The notes: a model not told the origin generated them from the sequence alone. Positions 10,790 through 22,350 are shown, numbered from the stretch's first letter. The stretch is DNA of 64,000 nucleotides from Hyposmocoma kahamanoa (GCF_003589595.1 NW_020654810.1:24071836-24135835); one strand, 5' to 3'. Numbers and translations are program-made.

Positions 10790-11170
10790 GTAAGGAGCCT
10801 TGTTTTATTGAAATCGATTAGCGTTTTGCCACCCTTAGAGGTGGATTTTTTTTTTCAAATTTAAATGGAACCAATGCGGACGTACTGTGGACAAGGCTAT
10901 AAGATTAATGTTAGTACTGGCGGAATAAATTTGTAGGTTTGTATTTAGAATTATATAAAAAAAAAATGAAAATCCTGGATGTTCTGCACAAAGCTTTCAA
11001 ACTGAATACACGTAGTAAAGTTTTATTTATGAATATATTCCTCTTTTGTCATTGAAACCCACACCTACGACCCTTACAGTACCCTTTTTTCAACAAAACA
11101 AGAATCATCGAAATCGTGTAAAAAACAAGAATTGAGAAACTCTCTTTTTTTGGAAGTCAGTTAAAACATA
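10790..11170 (+). repeat. MITE-3 remnant in two pieces
   Basis: 10796-10862 has CCACCCTTAGAGGTGGATTT. 11080-11168 has CAACAAAACAAGAATCATCG, then TTGGAAGTCAGTTAAAA, the 3' terminus. About 200 bp of foreign sequence lies between; the 5' terminus is missing. Confidence 0.6.
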
Positions 11171-11519
11171 TATATAATTTTCTTCATAACTCTGAGATAT
11201 TCCCTCAAAAATACAGAGAGATTAATAAAGGGGTAATTTATATGCGCTCGTGTGCTCCATCCATCATTCCAGTGCTAGACACTCCGCCTCGTTTGCAGCG
11301 AGACAAATATCCTGTAGTTGCTAACTTTATTAATGTTGAAAAAGTTGAGCAACAAAATTGTTGGAAAATTCTTGCCTTACTTTCACATGTATACTAGTAT
11401 ATTGTAGATTATACGTATACCTACAATCATCGAGTATATATATACTCGATGCAGAGGAATAAACAATCGATAATTTCTTACATATGACTATTGATTTCGA
11501 TAATATAATATTTACTTGT

Positions 11520-12300
11520 CCCCAACTCTAATGTGATATTTCAAATTCGTGCTCGCCAATTGGAGCGCAGTTGTCATCGTAATGATTTGGCAGAATCATC
11601 GGGTATATAACCAGAAATAGAGACGAAATAAGGGACCTCCCTGACAACTCAGTAAGTAAATGGGCCTTATAGCACTTTTGAATGTCAACTCTCGTTTGCG
11701 CTAAAATCACAAATTAGAAAACCGAAACAGTACAGCGCCAACAACTGACCTGTTTAAATACGTCTCCGTATATTCCAAAAATATTTTGTATTTAATGTAA
11801 TAAAGATAATATCTCTAACAATGGGGGCTATTCCATTCGGTATGTGGGAGAAACAGCAAAACATCTAATTACAAAACAAACGGAATCACATTTCATCGGT
11901 AATTAAATATTAAATATGTAATTTACGTCCATTGTAGCAAAGCTCAAATTAAACTGGTCGATTTGAATTGAAACAATTGACGACACCCGTTTATGGTTTC
12001 GAATTCGGGCTGGCCAACCGGAGTGCAGTTGTCACAGTAATGATTTGGTAGAGTAGGCTAGAACAAAAGTCTAAAATTAATTATTTTAGAATGAAACATC
12101 TAACTTTGTAAGTTGTTTTGTAAGTACTAAAGAGAACCTGCAAAATTTTTGTTTTCAACTAAAGCCCTTTATTATTATATTCACATTTGTCCTAAAATTT
12201 ACAAATTGCCTAGCAGTTTAAAGACACAATGCGCCGTCCGCTGCCCCGTCAGTTGGCATCAGGCGCTTGTCGACATCGGATCTGTATCAAATTACCTCTG
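11520..12300. repeat. REP-Q copy 1
   Basis: 11528-11760 contains GCAGTTGTCATCGTAATGAT, CCAGAAATAGAGACGAAATA and CAACTCTCGTTTGCGC. 11960-12060 repeats the GGCTGGCCAACCGGAGTGCA motif. 12130-12300 carries TTTTCAACTAAAGCCC and CGCTTGTCGACATCGGATCT. All these motifs recur at 14570-15085 and partly at 24893-25045. No coding content; class unknown. Similarity is modest, so the family looks old. Confidence 0.55.
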
Positions 12301-13930
12301 GCTGTTCTTATTTCATTCATAATAATTAACATCGCGTGCATCTAAGCACATTGAGACACCTCGACTTAAGAACAATGAACGCGAGGAATAATTGCTAATT
12401 AGCAGTTCTTGACTGTCTTGAATGCAAGCATGGTAAGCGTTTTTCTAAATAGAGTAAAATATCATATTTCACAGAGGTTGTTACTCAAGTGTTACGACCC
12501 TCTAACAGCAAACATGAAAGCGAAGTGCGAAGTGTACATTTCTTTGACTGTAATGTGATATCACATAGTAACCTGTTCCATTTTCTTGTTGGTTTAGTTT
12601 CAAATGTATGTAGTTAAGCTATTATCGTTTGTCATTTGAGGTGTTACATCATTATGCTTTTGGTTGCTGGTTAGGAGTGGAATTACTATACAATTTCCCA
12701 AGTACGCGTACAATAATAATCTTTTAGGCCTTGGGATAGGCGAGGGTTTAAAATATATATCCAAAATTGTAATATTAATAACTTATTTCTGTACAATATT
12801 CAAGATTTTAACATTCATTTAAGCTCCAAGATAACTCGCCACATTGTTGACAACAGTGTGATGTCTGGAGCTCAAAATGAATGTAGGGTCGGTAGCCGTG
12901 GTAGTGAGGAGCTGCTCCTCGTCAACGCGGTCACTGCCCAACTTGTCACACGCAACCGTCGAAATTTCTCCGCTGCCTGAATAGACTACAGGTAAGCGTT
13001 CACGTTGCACTCATGCCTATCGAAAAAAGATTAAAGATTATGTTTTTGAAGAAAATTTTAATGTAATCTTTTTGTTCTCACGAAAAGGTCAGCTAGGCCC
13101 AAGAAAAATGTATTTTGCCCCAAGAATTGTTATAAAATAGTTGACAAAGCTATCATATTTCCCTATAAGTGGGGTTATTCTCGTGGGACCCGGTACCCTT
13201 CACAAGTGTTTTGTGGATTCAACTGCGGGAGGATGTATAAACGTTACATCATTTTTATGGCACCTTTACTTTTATCTTGATTCTTTTTCTTTATTATACC
13301 GTCCATCTTATGAATAACTGTCCCAACTGGCATTAGGGAAATTTTCTAGGACAAATGTAATGTCGGTTTACCACTCCACGTTCCGAGCTGCAACGCGCTT
13401 CAAGCTCCTTCAGAGAGTGTTAAAACCCAATCAACTCGTCCGGATTTTTACCCAAAGTGCCATAAGGACTTAACCTATTTCTGCCCAAAATCATGGGTGG
13501 AAACGGCGTATTAATTCCATACATATCACAAATTTCGATGTAAACAATTTTTTTAGACGAAGAGGTAACTTCACACAATTCCTACCTTACAACCCTGTGG
13601 ATTCTCAATACTAAGGATGCATATTACGATACGATTTTTACAATTAAAATCGATTCAAGTGTACACGATCTAACGATTTTTCATATTGATTCTATTTCAA
13701 TGCTATTCTCAAGCGAATCGAATCAATAGAAAGGCAAATCGAATAGTCTAAATATAACATTTTATAATAATTTAATTTAATTTGAACAAAACTCGATTAA
13801 AACAAATATTTAGTAGTAAATAGTTTATGCCTTTTTGGGCATTAATGGGTATTAACCCGATTTAAACCCTGCATTAAAAAAGCGCCGAGTTAAAGCTCGT
13901 TTTGTCTATGAGTTATATCGATATAAAAAG
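12300..13930. other. Unassigned sequence
   Basis: No repeat family of the window and no domain recognised. 13620-13760 is rich in GATTCGATT-like strings. 12720-12760 has TCTTTTAGGCC..GGGATAGGCGAGGG, echoed at 42582-42620. Confidence 0.45.
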
Positions 13931-13934
13931 GTTA

Positions 13935-14195
13935 GAATTATATTGGCAGTGGGCGGGGCACATTGCTCGCAGAACAGATACCCGATAGGGCAAAGTTCTC
14001 GAGTGGTGACCGCGTATCGGAAGATGCAGCGTGGGCAGGTCACCCTCATGGTGGACCGATGACCTGGTGTAGATTGCGGGAATCTGTTGGATGCAAGCAG
14101 CACAAAACCGGTCGTTGTGGCATTTTTTGGGGGTGGTTTACGTCCAGCGGACGTCTTTCAGGTAAGATGATAATAATGATACGATGTTACGTGGA
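13935..14195 (+). pseudogene. RTE-like LINE C-terminus and tail
   Basis: One plus-strand frame reads QWAGHIARRTDTR, stop, GKVLEW, stop, PRIGRCSVGRS, WWTDDLV, then WMQAAQNRSLWHFLGVVYVQ. This is the conserved post-RT end of RTE-like endonuclease/reverse transcriptases (LKWQWAGH...RRSVGRP..RW.DD..). At least three in-frame stops. It finishes in a GATAATAATGAT tail. Confidence 0.8.
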
Positions 14196-14569
14196 GAATG
14201 GTCCACACTAAAAACTGAGTAAAATGTTTTTCATTTACGAAAACAATATTAGATACGGCAACGCAAAAATCTGAGGTAAAATGTGTCATCACAAAAATAA
14301 TTTTTCTTATATGTTACCTTGTTTTGTTTTGTTTGTCCTATGTTGCCTTATGTTGTTTACCCTATTTTTTTTTCTTAATACATCTCGGCAATTTTCGTGT
14401 TTCGGCTGTCATTTGATGTCTATCAGACCGCCATTTGCAAATCGATCGCACTCAAAGAAGCTACTCTCTTAAAAACAGTTATAAAGACTGTTAAAAAATT
14501 CTACTATGTAGAGGGGAAGTTCACAAGGCAATTAAAACAAATTAACAAAAAAATAAGTTGTTCTGATTC

Positions 14570-15085
14570 TTCGAGTATTTAACCAGAAATAGAGACGAAA
14601 CGGAATTTAATTTGTTTGAAAATTATTCTGCCAAATCATTACGATGACAACTGCACTTCGATTGGCCAGCCCGAATTCGAAACAATTGACGGGTATCGAA
14701 TATTGTAAATACAAGGTATTTACTACTAGATAACGGCCTTACAGAAAATGCGCCCAAGGATAATATCTAAAGAATGTGCTAATGTGTTACACGATAGTAT
14801 GTGCTTTATCCGATCATATAAAATACTGAAAACAGGCGAAAATAAAAGTCTGAGACGAATTATTTAAAAATAAAAAACCAACTTTGCACATAATTTGTAT
14901 ATGGCGATATTTTTCTTTAACAACCTGCTAAATTTTGGTTTTCAACTGAAGCCCTGTAGCTATTAAATTCACATTAATCCCAGAATTTGAACATTTTATT
15001 CGATTTATTCACATGTCACGACTTCCGCTGCCCCGTTAGTCGCCATAGGGTGCTTGTCGACGTCGGATCTGTGTTAAATTTTCTC
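14570..15085. repeat. REP-Q copy 2
   Basis: Carries AACCAGAAATAGAGACGAAA and CAAATCATTACGATGACAAC (inverted relative to copy 1), then TTTTCAACTGAAGCCCTGTA and GCTTGTCGACGTCGGATCTG in the same orientation as copy 1. The order indicates an internal inversion between copies. Confidence 0.55.
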
Positions 15086-15089
15086 TTAT

Positions 15090-16000
15090 TTTATTATTTT
15101 CTCACCTCCTAAAATCTATATAAAAATATGCAATACGAATTCAGTGAAATAGAACATTTATGTTAATAGTACGACTCCGTTGGCTCCATTGGCTTTTTTT
15201 AAGACATCTCTTTTTCAGTGACAATAATACCATTTAATTTTTTTTACTTTGTCACAGACTTAGTTAAATTTTCTAAATTATTTTATAGATATAATAAAAC
15301 TGGTAAGTTGATCGAGTTCTTCGATTTTCTCGAATTGCTACCTAAATGTATTAAATGAACAAACAAACGTTCCGAGCTTTTTACACGTGTCATGATCAGG
15401 CTTGATAATTTGGAATAACTCTTATATCGTACAAAATAAAGTTAGAAGTATCGACTATGAAATATGATAATCGGCGGTTTCGACACGCTCTTTGTCGGTT
15501 TCTTTTTTTAAAATTGGCGCGATCACGTCACAGAGAAACGAAGCCGTTTATGCCACAAACAAGCGGAATGTTCTCGAACATTTTACACTAACTGAAACCA
15601 AATGGAATCCCATCAACGTCGACAAAATTCGATTTCTGGAAACTTCGATTTTTCCACATTGAGGAACGTGTTCCTTTTAATTTAACCAGGTGGCGGGAAA
15701 ATTCAATCTAATCTAAACTTCCTTCAATCCAATCCTGCATTTTCACCCCCGCCCCGCTCACGCTCGCCTCCGTCTTCGCCATGACTTGCGCTGTCAACTT
15801 TACGATTCACTCAGTTTGTATTCGACTGTCATTTGTCTCTAAGAATAAATGCTTTTGTGTTTGTTTAAACAAAGGGCTGAAATTGAGACGCCTCAGTTTT
15901 ATTAATTATTTTTAAATACATAATTATAACAACTTCTGCAACCATACAGCCAGCTTTCTAATCATCGTCAAGTATTTCAAAAAATCGGCAAATCGTCTCG
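15090..16000. other. Unassigned block, partly promoter-like
   Basis: 15480-15900 is the only sizeable stretch resembling neither a window repeat nor simple A+T-rich filler. It holds a CRE-like GATCACGTCACAG, a TTCTCGAA palindrome (AATGTTCTCGAACATTTT), a C-rich GC-box-like CCCCGCCCCGCTCACGC and a TCACTCAGTTTG initiator-like string. No open frame follows on either strand. A promoter is only a possibility. Confidence 0.25.
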
Positions 16001-16463
16001 GATTGAAAAGGAGGAGGTTTTCAATTCGACTGTATGTTTTTTTGTATGTATGTTACGCGATAACTCCGGTATTTGTGAACCGATTTTGATGATTCTTTTT
16101 TCTTGGAAAGAGGGTACCTCCATAGTGGTCCCATTTAATTTTGAAGAAAATCATCCACCTCTAAGGGTGGCTGTTCACGTATGAAGGTTCATTTTTATAA
16201 ATAGCGCCTAAATTTTATAATAAGGAGCAAACATTTTAATGGTTGAATTTGCTATTCTCCAGTTCAAGGCGTTTTTCTCTCAATATACTTTGAATAGTGA
16301 GAACCGATTTTTATTATCTCCTGTGTCAAGTTCCGTATAGTGGCGAACTAGGGGATGAATCCGGGTTTACGCACTTTCCGGTAACCGATTTTAAAAAAAC
16401 TTGGCAAATAGATGTAATTCCACGTACTTTTGAGGTCAGTGTTTTTAGTACTCTGTACTGAGA
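16001..16463 (-). repeat. MITE-3 copy
   Basis: Reverse orientation: GAAAAGGAGGAGGTTTTCAA at the low end, CCACCTCTAAGGGTGG inside, and TTTTTAGTACTCTGTACTGA at the high end. One of the longest copies; the ACCGACTT tip at the low end has mutated. Confidence 0.85.
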
Positions 16464-16562
16464 TGATATGATACTAAGTGAGAGAACGTACAACGTCATG
16501 ATACCAGTCTCCTTAAACTTGTCTCTGAGAGAAACCCACATAATATATATATCACATAAGCG
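16464..16562 (-). pseudogene. LINE-B reverse-transcriptase fragment
   Basis: Minus-strand peptide YIMWVSLRDKFKETGIMTLY, then VLSLSIISS, corresponds to the segment C-terminal of the RT core in LINE-B type elements (SLRDKFKE motif). It abuts MITE-3, which probably inserted into it. Confidence 0.6.
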
Positions 16563-16640
16563 TGCACACATGGATTTAATAAGTCGGTCAGAATTTAAAC
16601 GCGATGACAGTTACATGGGTCAATTTTAATGGTAACTAGA

Positions 16641-16903
16641 CATTGACTTACAAATAAATGGACGACGGGTCTAATACAAAAACCACCATTTAAACGTAGT
16701 GACATGTAAAGGAATATGAAAAAGCTAAAACGTTGAATTTAAATTGTAATGTCATCGCAGTACTGTCTAATTTTGCTTGCTTCGCTGTCAGTCGAACAAA
16801 CGAAGACTAAACCTTGAATGACGCTCTGTATACGATTTTAACGCCCTATAAGTTCGGACAGTTTTTAGCGCGGACCCGACGTCCATATAATTGTAAGTCA
16901 ATG
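16641..16903 (+). repeat. MITE-2 copy 1 (hAT-like)
   Basis: Perfect inverted termini CATTGACTTACAA / TTGTAAGTCAATG. Flanked by the direct repeat GTAACTAGA on both sides (16632-16640 and 16904-16912). Interior non-coding, with GACGGGTCTAATACAAAAAC and CGCGGACCCGACGTCC. Eight-base duplications at the other copies fit hAT superfamily cut-and-paste; here 9 bases match, one possibly by chance. Confidence 0.9.
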
Positions 16904-16912
16904 GTAACTAGA

Positions 16913-17323
16913 TGTCAAAATCATATCGTAATATGAATAACGTCTACTAACTTTAAAAGGAAGTTTGCGAACCCTAAAAGTACACAAGCAATTTATTTTC
17001 AGAGCGCCCTTTGACACAGATACGTCAAAACGTGGCGGCAATGAGAAATTTGAGTCCCGTTGAGCCGTGTGAATCGCATGAGTTGAGGGCCTGCAATAGT
17101 TCCGTATGTTGTTGTTATGCGACACGTCGGCACGTGCGTGGAATTCAGAGTGAGAATTGAGATGCTTGCTTGAGATTGTGACGAAGTTTATTGTTTTGAC
17201 ATTACGTGCTATGTTGTTACACGGGAATGTTTAAAACTCTTCGTGCGAGTCATCGAATAATTGAATTAATTATATTAGTTTACTTTTCAACAATAAAGGC
17301 CCAGACCAAATTAGTTTTTCTAT
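16913..17323. other. Unassigned sequence
   Basis: Nothing recognised apart from its role as flank between MITE-2 copy 1 and MITE-1 copy C. Confidence 0.4.
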
Positions 17324-17910
17324 CCGCTCACGCGATACATGCAGCCGTAGACAAATACCACACCTAGAGGTGCCGGTGATGATTTTATACCGATTTATCG
17401 GATATCGAAGTTATAACAGGTAAAAGAACTAATATTAATTGCTATTTCGGTAACTACTCTAGCAAACCATGAAGTTTTTAATGCCTGGGTCTGTCATTAA
17501 AAAAAAAAAACTTCAAAAATACGTCACGACAATCGTGTGTGTTATTGTTTGGGCTGGTGATTTCGGTGTTTATTTATTGAAAACATACCGTAAGTAGAGT
17601 TTTTTAAGTTTACCCTGAATATAAATGTTTATAAACTATACTTTAAGGAGTAATTTCATGGTAAACGTTAGAACCACTCAAACGGAATATTATCATATTT
17701 ATCCAAGTACAGCAAAAATTTCATTAGTGTTGCGGTGTATTACTGCATTTTATTTTATATGTTTTTGTTGGTAGTACGGAGGGTATTTATTTGGCAACGC
17801 AGAATAATAATTTTTATTTATAAAAACTTGTATTTAAACTGAATCCTTTTCTAATTTGCGAAACCAAGTAGCCGCCATTTTGCGGTAGGATGAGCGCATC
17901 GTGTGAGCGG
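17324..17910 (+). repeat. MITE-1 copy C, full length
   Basis: Complete element, 587 bp: CCGCTCACGCGATACATGCA at the left, CATCGTGTGAGCGG at the right (one mismatch in the terminus). It lacks a ~16 bp internal segment (GCTTTTTAAGTGCAGG region) present in other copies. Flanks are CTAT on the left and TTAT on the right, an imperfect 4 bp duplication. Includes a small hairpin, CCGCCATTTTGCGG, near the right end. Confidence 0.95.
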
Positions 17911-18064
17911 TTATATAATAAGCACATTGATTCAGTTTCTTTGAGAGAGTTAAATTAAAGAGAATTAAAATTGAATTTATGTTAAGAAGTTAGTAATTTT
18001 TTTGTGAAAAATAATGACAAGCATAACATTAATACGAGGAATAGAAATAATCTACCTGTTCTGA

Positions 18065-18730
18065 CAGTGTCGCCTTCACAAAGTCACAAATTTATTTAAC
18101 AGTCTATACAACCTCAAATGGCTTTGGTTGATTCTGCATAACACTGAAATTGTTGAATCAATCACTTTGAAAAAGTATATAGTATAATCTCAGTACAGAG
18201 TACTAAAAAACCCGACCTCAAAAGTACGTGGAATTCGTCTAATTGCTAAGTTTTATTGAAATATCCTTAAATTCGCCACTATACAGGACTTGACACTGGA
18301 GATAATAAAAATCGGTTCTCACTACTCAAAGTATATTGAGAGAAAAACGCCTTGAATTGGAGAAATAGCAAAATCAACCATTAAAATAATTGCTCCTAAG
18401 TAAAATTTAGGCGCTATTTATAAAAATGAATTTTCATGCGTGAACAGCCACCCTTAAAGGTAGATGATTTTCTTCAAAATGACACGTCCTCCTTTTTTGG
18501 AGTCGGTTAAAAATTAAGAATAAAGACTGATTACTATACGGTGTGAAAAATCTATTTCTAAAAACGTTCACGAAAGAAAAAAAATACCAATAGTTTTTTT
18601 TTTTATTAACTAAATAGAACACGTATACGGCATACATTTTTCAAATGACTTTAATTACATTTGTAAAAAAATAAATTCTGGAAAAGCTAGTGTCATTGCC
18701 ACTTGATTCAAGCAAAGTGAACCGTATTAG
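18065..18730 (+). repeat. REP-R copy 1, interrupted by MITE-3
   Basis: Contains CAACCTCAAATGGCTTTGGT, TGATTCTGCATAACA, then after the inserted MITE-3 GACTGATTACTATACGGTGT, AACTAAATAGAACACG and GACTTTAATTACATTTG. The same order is at 24487-24720 and 41620-42195, where MITE-3 is absent. Class unknown, no coding content. Confidence 0.7.
18189..18513 (+). repeat. MITE-3 copy nested in REP-R
   Basis: Starts CAGTACAGAGTACTAAAAAA, ends TTGGAGTCGGTTAAAAA. The AGAATCATGAAAATCGG segment and neighbours are deleted, so this copy is shorter than the one at 3132. Its boundaries are supported by the uninterrupted REP-R sister copies. Confidence 0.85.
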
Positions 18731-18816
18731 TAAGGAAAAAAATAAAAATTCGAGTTAAATGACACTTAAGGAGCAATACATACGAGTACGCTTCTATGGT
18801 AAGATTCCGGTTGATA

Positions 18817-19040
18817 TTGAAAATGAAAGTATTCTTCAGATGAAAGTTACGTATTTTACCAAACAAACCAACGTTTCTTTAAGTATATCGTATACTAAGA
18901 CCTTTACAGGTCCCATGGTCACGGCTGACTGAGATGGTAAAGTTATCAACCAGTTATGTCTCACATTAATGCAAACCAACCTACACCCCTGGTTTGTTTT
19001 AAGAAAGAAAAATTACGGGAAATAATAGTTTCATTTTCAA
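18817..19040. repeat. FB-1 foldback element, copy 1
   Basis: Termini TTGAAAATGAAA and TTTCATTTTCAA are inverted. Further in, the arms also pair: AAACAAACCAACG on the left against CAAACCAACC/GGTTTGTTTT on the right. The centre has ACCTTTACAGGTCCCATGGT, shared with the copy at 57888-58057. Non-coding. Confidence 0.65.
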
Positions 19041-19069
19041 AGTGAATCGCAAAAACCCAAGAACTCGAA

Positions 19070-19300
19070 ATTTGTTTGTTATAATTATTAATACAAAGAT
19101 CGAACACTTAGAAAAAATTAGCAAACCAGACGCTATGCCAACTAAGCCAGGCAACGAACCAGCGGACCTCACGAATTTTTCTATGTATTTATTTGTCGAA
19201 TCTTTGTATCTGGTTTTTAACGACTTTTAAGCCGTAGCGCCATCTATGAAAGTATTTCGTCACTCAGTCAATTGCACAAAAAATAAATGAATATCATGAT
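19070..19300 (-). repeat. SINE-B copy with internal deletion
   Basis: Reverse SINE-B: ATTATTAATACAAAGATCGA, CAGACGCTATGCCAACTAAG, CTCACGAATTTTTCTATG, AGCCGTAGCGCCATCTATGA. The box-B part of the tRNA-like head is deleted. Confidence 0.8.
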
Positions 19301-19384
19301 GGCGAAAAATCATCATTCAATAAAAAATACACTTACTCGAAACGTATTAAACGTCAATTTTTTTTAAAGTAGTGTTGACGTCAG

Positions 19385-19612
19385 TTGAGGCATCTGTAAA
19401 GATACCGGCTTCAAACCGGCCTCACGGTTATTCAAAAATCTCTCACTAGATGTCACTAGCGGCGACGAATGCCGAAAGCCAATACAAAGATCTATAACAA
19501 AAACACAGGAGAATTTCGATAGCTCGGTAATTTGACCTGTGGCTCAGTTGGTAAGAGTAATGCTATGGTGCAGCATGGCTTGGGGTTCAAGTCTTTGTAT
19601 TATTAATCATTT
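19385..19612 (+). repeat. SINE-C copy (SINE-B relative)
   Basis: Shares with the reverse copy at 55265-55457 the strings AATGCCGAAAGCCAATACAA, GACCTGTGGCTCAGTTGG, TAAGAGTAATGCTA and TGGGGTTCAAGTC. The head resembles a different tRNA from SINE-B, but the AAAGATC..AACAAA frame around it is common to both. Confidence 0.7.
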
Positions 19613-19639
19613 AAAATATTATTTAAGTAGTATACATGC

Positions 19640-19970
19640 GTCCGGTACTCACTCGGTATTAGGGCCCACTGAAAATCAGCGTCACAGCCTTTTCTCGGTG
19701 GTGACAATAGCTGAGTGGGATCCTGTTACATACGCCACAGCCACGCACATGACACTTAATCTAATTGTATTAAATATTTCTTGTTTGCTTTGTTGTTGTG
19801 TATGATTTTATTTTTATTCCTCTTTTTTCCAGTTATTTTTATTTTAATTTTTTGTTTTAATGTAGCTTCATCTTTTTTTTTATCTTCATTTTATTACTGT
19901 GTATATTTTTGTTGTGGCGTAGCAATAAAAGATTTCTATTCTATTCTATGGGTATATCACGCCTTTTCCT
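19640..19970 (+). repeat. Probable LINE 3' UTR with TTCTA tail
   Basis: Ends in AATAAAAGATTTCTATTCTA, the tail type of LINE-C. Upstream sequence is T-rich with no conserved peptide left, so only the 3' end type is supported. Confidence 0.45.
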
Positions 19971-20464
19971 ATCGGAGTGAACAAAGACAACAACCTGGCA
20001 TTTGCTACGGTCCTGACACACATCTTTCGCCTCATCAACATGCATCCGTGCTTTCGTACCTGCTCGTCGATTAAGGGTACTTTTAAAAGGTCCTTTAGGA
20101 CGTCCTCAATTTGGCTAACGTCAAATTTGTCACGATGTTTAGTAAAGTGATTTAGTTTTACCGTTACTGTAATTATCTGACAGGTTCTTTAATTTCATAA
20201 CCTTTAAAGAGCACAAAGATAATTAATTATACTTAATGTCTTTTCATCATTCAAATACGTCGAACCCAGATTGTAAAGTTGCGTGATGTAATTTAGGAAC
20301 TGCCATTCACAAGTATGCGACTCTGGAAGCGCGTTGTCGTCTTCAGAAAAGTTATTTCCTTGACATATTGATCAATATCGTTTAAGATTTTATAATTTTA
20401 TTTCATAAATATATTATAATAAATTTGAAACTATAGTTTTGCTCGTTGTAGATAAATTTAGTAG

Positions 20465-20692
20465 CAACAGGGTTCCTGATAAAAGAGTTCGTCCAGGGGA
20501 GTGCAGCCGCCTTAATTATTTCTGCCGACAAGCAGTATTGTGAGCATTACTGCGTTGCTGAAAGTAGGCACATGGGACTTGTCAACTTATGTCTCCGGGT
20601 GACTTGCGCAGTGTTTCTCAGATCTTTGCAATTTTAAAGTCTGAGTGGCACTGCAACTGCTATAGACAGGCGTGTTGCTTATCACCGTGTTC
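20465..20692 (+). repeat. REP-P copy
   Basis: Forward REP-P with AAAGAGTTCGTCCAGGGGAG, TGAGCATTACTGCGTT, a ~30 bp deletion, ACATGGGACTTGTCAACTTA, GTGGCACTGCAACTGC and CAGGCGTGTTGCTTATCACC. It runs directly into SINE-E. Confidence 0.8.
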
Positions 20693-20693
20693 G

Positions 20694-20960
20694 ACGGCCT
20701 TCGTGGTCGAGTGGCTTGCACACTGGTTTTCTTTGTGTCGCCATCTCTGAGGTCCCGGATTCGATCCGTCGCCGGGTCAGTGCAGAAACTAAATTTTCTA
20801 CATTGTCTCGGGTCTGGGTGTTTGTGGTACCGTCGTTGTTTCCCATTTCCACAACACAAGTGCTTTAGCTACTTACTTTGGGATCAGAGCAACGTATGTT
20901 ACCACCAAGCGTGCAACTTATTCGTCCCTACACTTAGTACCATAAAAAATAAAAAACGAT
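20694..20960 (+). repeat. SINE-E copy
   Basis: tRNA-like head GGCCTTCGTGGTCGAGTGGC with box B CGGATTCGATCC, then TTTTCTACATTGTCTCGGGT, GTTTGTGGTACCGTCGTTG and AAGTGCTTTAGCTACTTAC. The best SINE-E copy here. Confidence 0.75.
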
Positions 20961-20969
20961 ATTCGCTGA

Positions 20970-21048
20970 AAACAAGAACGATTGTTGTGGCGGTTTTTGA
21001 AAGGCCTGTGTCCAGCAGTGGACGTCTTTCGGCTGAAATGATGATGTG
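20970..21048 (+). pseudogene. RTE-like LINE 3' tip
   Basis: TTGTGGCGGTTTTTGAAAGG, then CCAGCAGTGGACGTCTTTCG and GATGATG match the last residues and tail seen at 14100-14190. Only about 80 bp remain. Confidence 0.5.
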
Positions 21049-21049
21049 A

Positions 21050-21880
21050 AATAGATATTTCTTCACTTTTATCTTTTACAAATATCACTGGTAACAATAA
21101 CCTAAACGAGCTTAATGGACTCAGAGGTGTAAGTCCGAATTCGAAGCTATAGACTCTTCTTCTTCTTCGTCCTATCCTTATCTCACGCTAGGTGGTGTAG
21201 GCACAACATGTATTTTCTGTATTTTCCACTCTCCTCCATCTGGCGACATTAGACTACCACGTCTTTTTTAAATTTTGTGAAATTTTATAATTCTCCTAAA
21301 AACCATAAAAAATTATCGACTAATTGTAAAGTTGTAATTTTGAAGATGTGACCTTTTTAACCAAGAGTGAGAAAGACTTTTTAACCAAGAGAAATGTCTA
21401 TTTTTTATATATTCTAAAATGTTCATGACACCAAGACTGGGATCCTGCTCGCCTCCTTATTCGAGTTTCTCCGTATTCTTTCTCCCAAATCGAAATCGAT
21501 GCAGGCCCGTCTCTTGCTGACTCGATATATCCTGCTTCGGGCAAAAGCAATTTAAAATGCGCTCTCAACCAAATACACACGTTTAAAGTTTATTTATTTA
21601 CCAATGTCTCATTTTGGGATTCAAGATCTTGGTTTACATATATGTTTATTCTCGTGGTGCTTCAGAGTTCTCAAAAACGACATTCCACGACCATTTTACA
21701 AGCTTCCAATCTTCGGTGTCGTTCGAGTTTAACGAAAACAGACGAATAAACTTTATATGTATTAGTGATGACCTCCGAGGCTCATCGGTTAGTATCGATT
21801 ATCGATTCCGGTATGTGAATTTTTCTAGATTGGTTCTGATTTGGGTGTTCTGGTATATAGTATAATAGCGTGGTTGTCTG
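21050..21880. other. Unassigned sequence
   Basis: No shared family or domain seen. Contains a TTCTTCTTCTTCGTCC simple stretch near 21148. Confidence 0.4.
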
Positions 21881-21884
21881 GTAC

Positions 21885-22107
21885 ATCACCGTTTATGATA
21901 TATTATATTGTGACGGAACGAGCAACTCCTGTGCCTGGTGTCAACACGCCTACTCATAACAGTTGCTGGCACAGCAGTCAGAGATTTAAATCGCAAAGAT
22001 CTCAGGGACATTCCCACTGTATCCATGACCTTGAGACATAAAGTTGAGAAGTCCAATATGCCCGTAGCTTCACCAGCATCCTTTGAAACCGGAACGCAGT
22101 AATAGTT
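21885..22107 (-). repeat. REP-P copy
   Basis: Reverse REP-P: ATTGTGACGGAACGAGCAAC, CTGTGCCTGGTGTCAACACG, TTTAAATCGCAAAGATCTCA, GAAACCGGAACGCAGTAAT. Directly followed by the LINE-B 3' end. Confidence 0.8.
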
Positions 22108-22350
22108 AAAGTTAAATAATCTTTATTTCATACGTTAGCAAATTACACTTGAAATCGACATACTGCTTAAACTCTATTGCTCATTCGTAAGGCAGATTCC
22201 CCTGAGAAGAATGAGCAAGAAACTCTAGGGGTTGCTCTTTGTAAATATATATTCGAATAAATTTATTCTTACAATGTTTAATTTAAACGCAATTAGATCC
22301 GGACTACTTACAAGGGCTAAATGGGTCACTACCACGGCGTTTTATCATCC
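22108..22350 (-). pseudogene. LINE-B 3' UTR copy
   Basis: On plus reads AGTTAAATAATCTTTATTTC, AATTACACTTGAAATCGAC, CCCCTGAGAAGAATGAGCAA, GGTTGCTCTTTGTAAAT, then AAATGGGTCACTACCACGG. Shares all these with 56278-56470. No coding part remains apart from the final residues. Confidence 0.7.
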
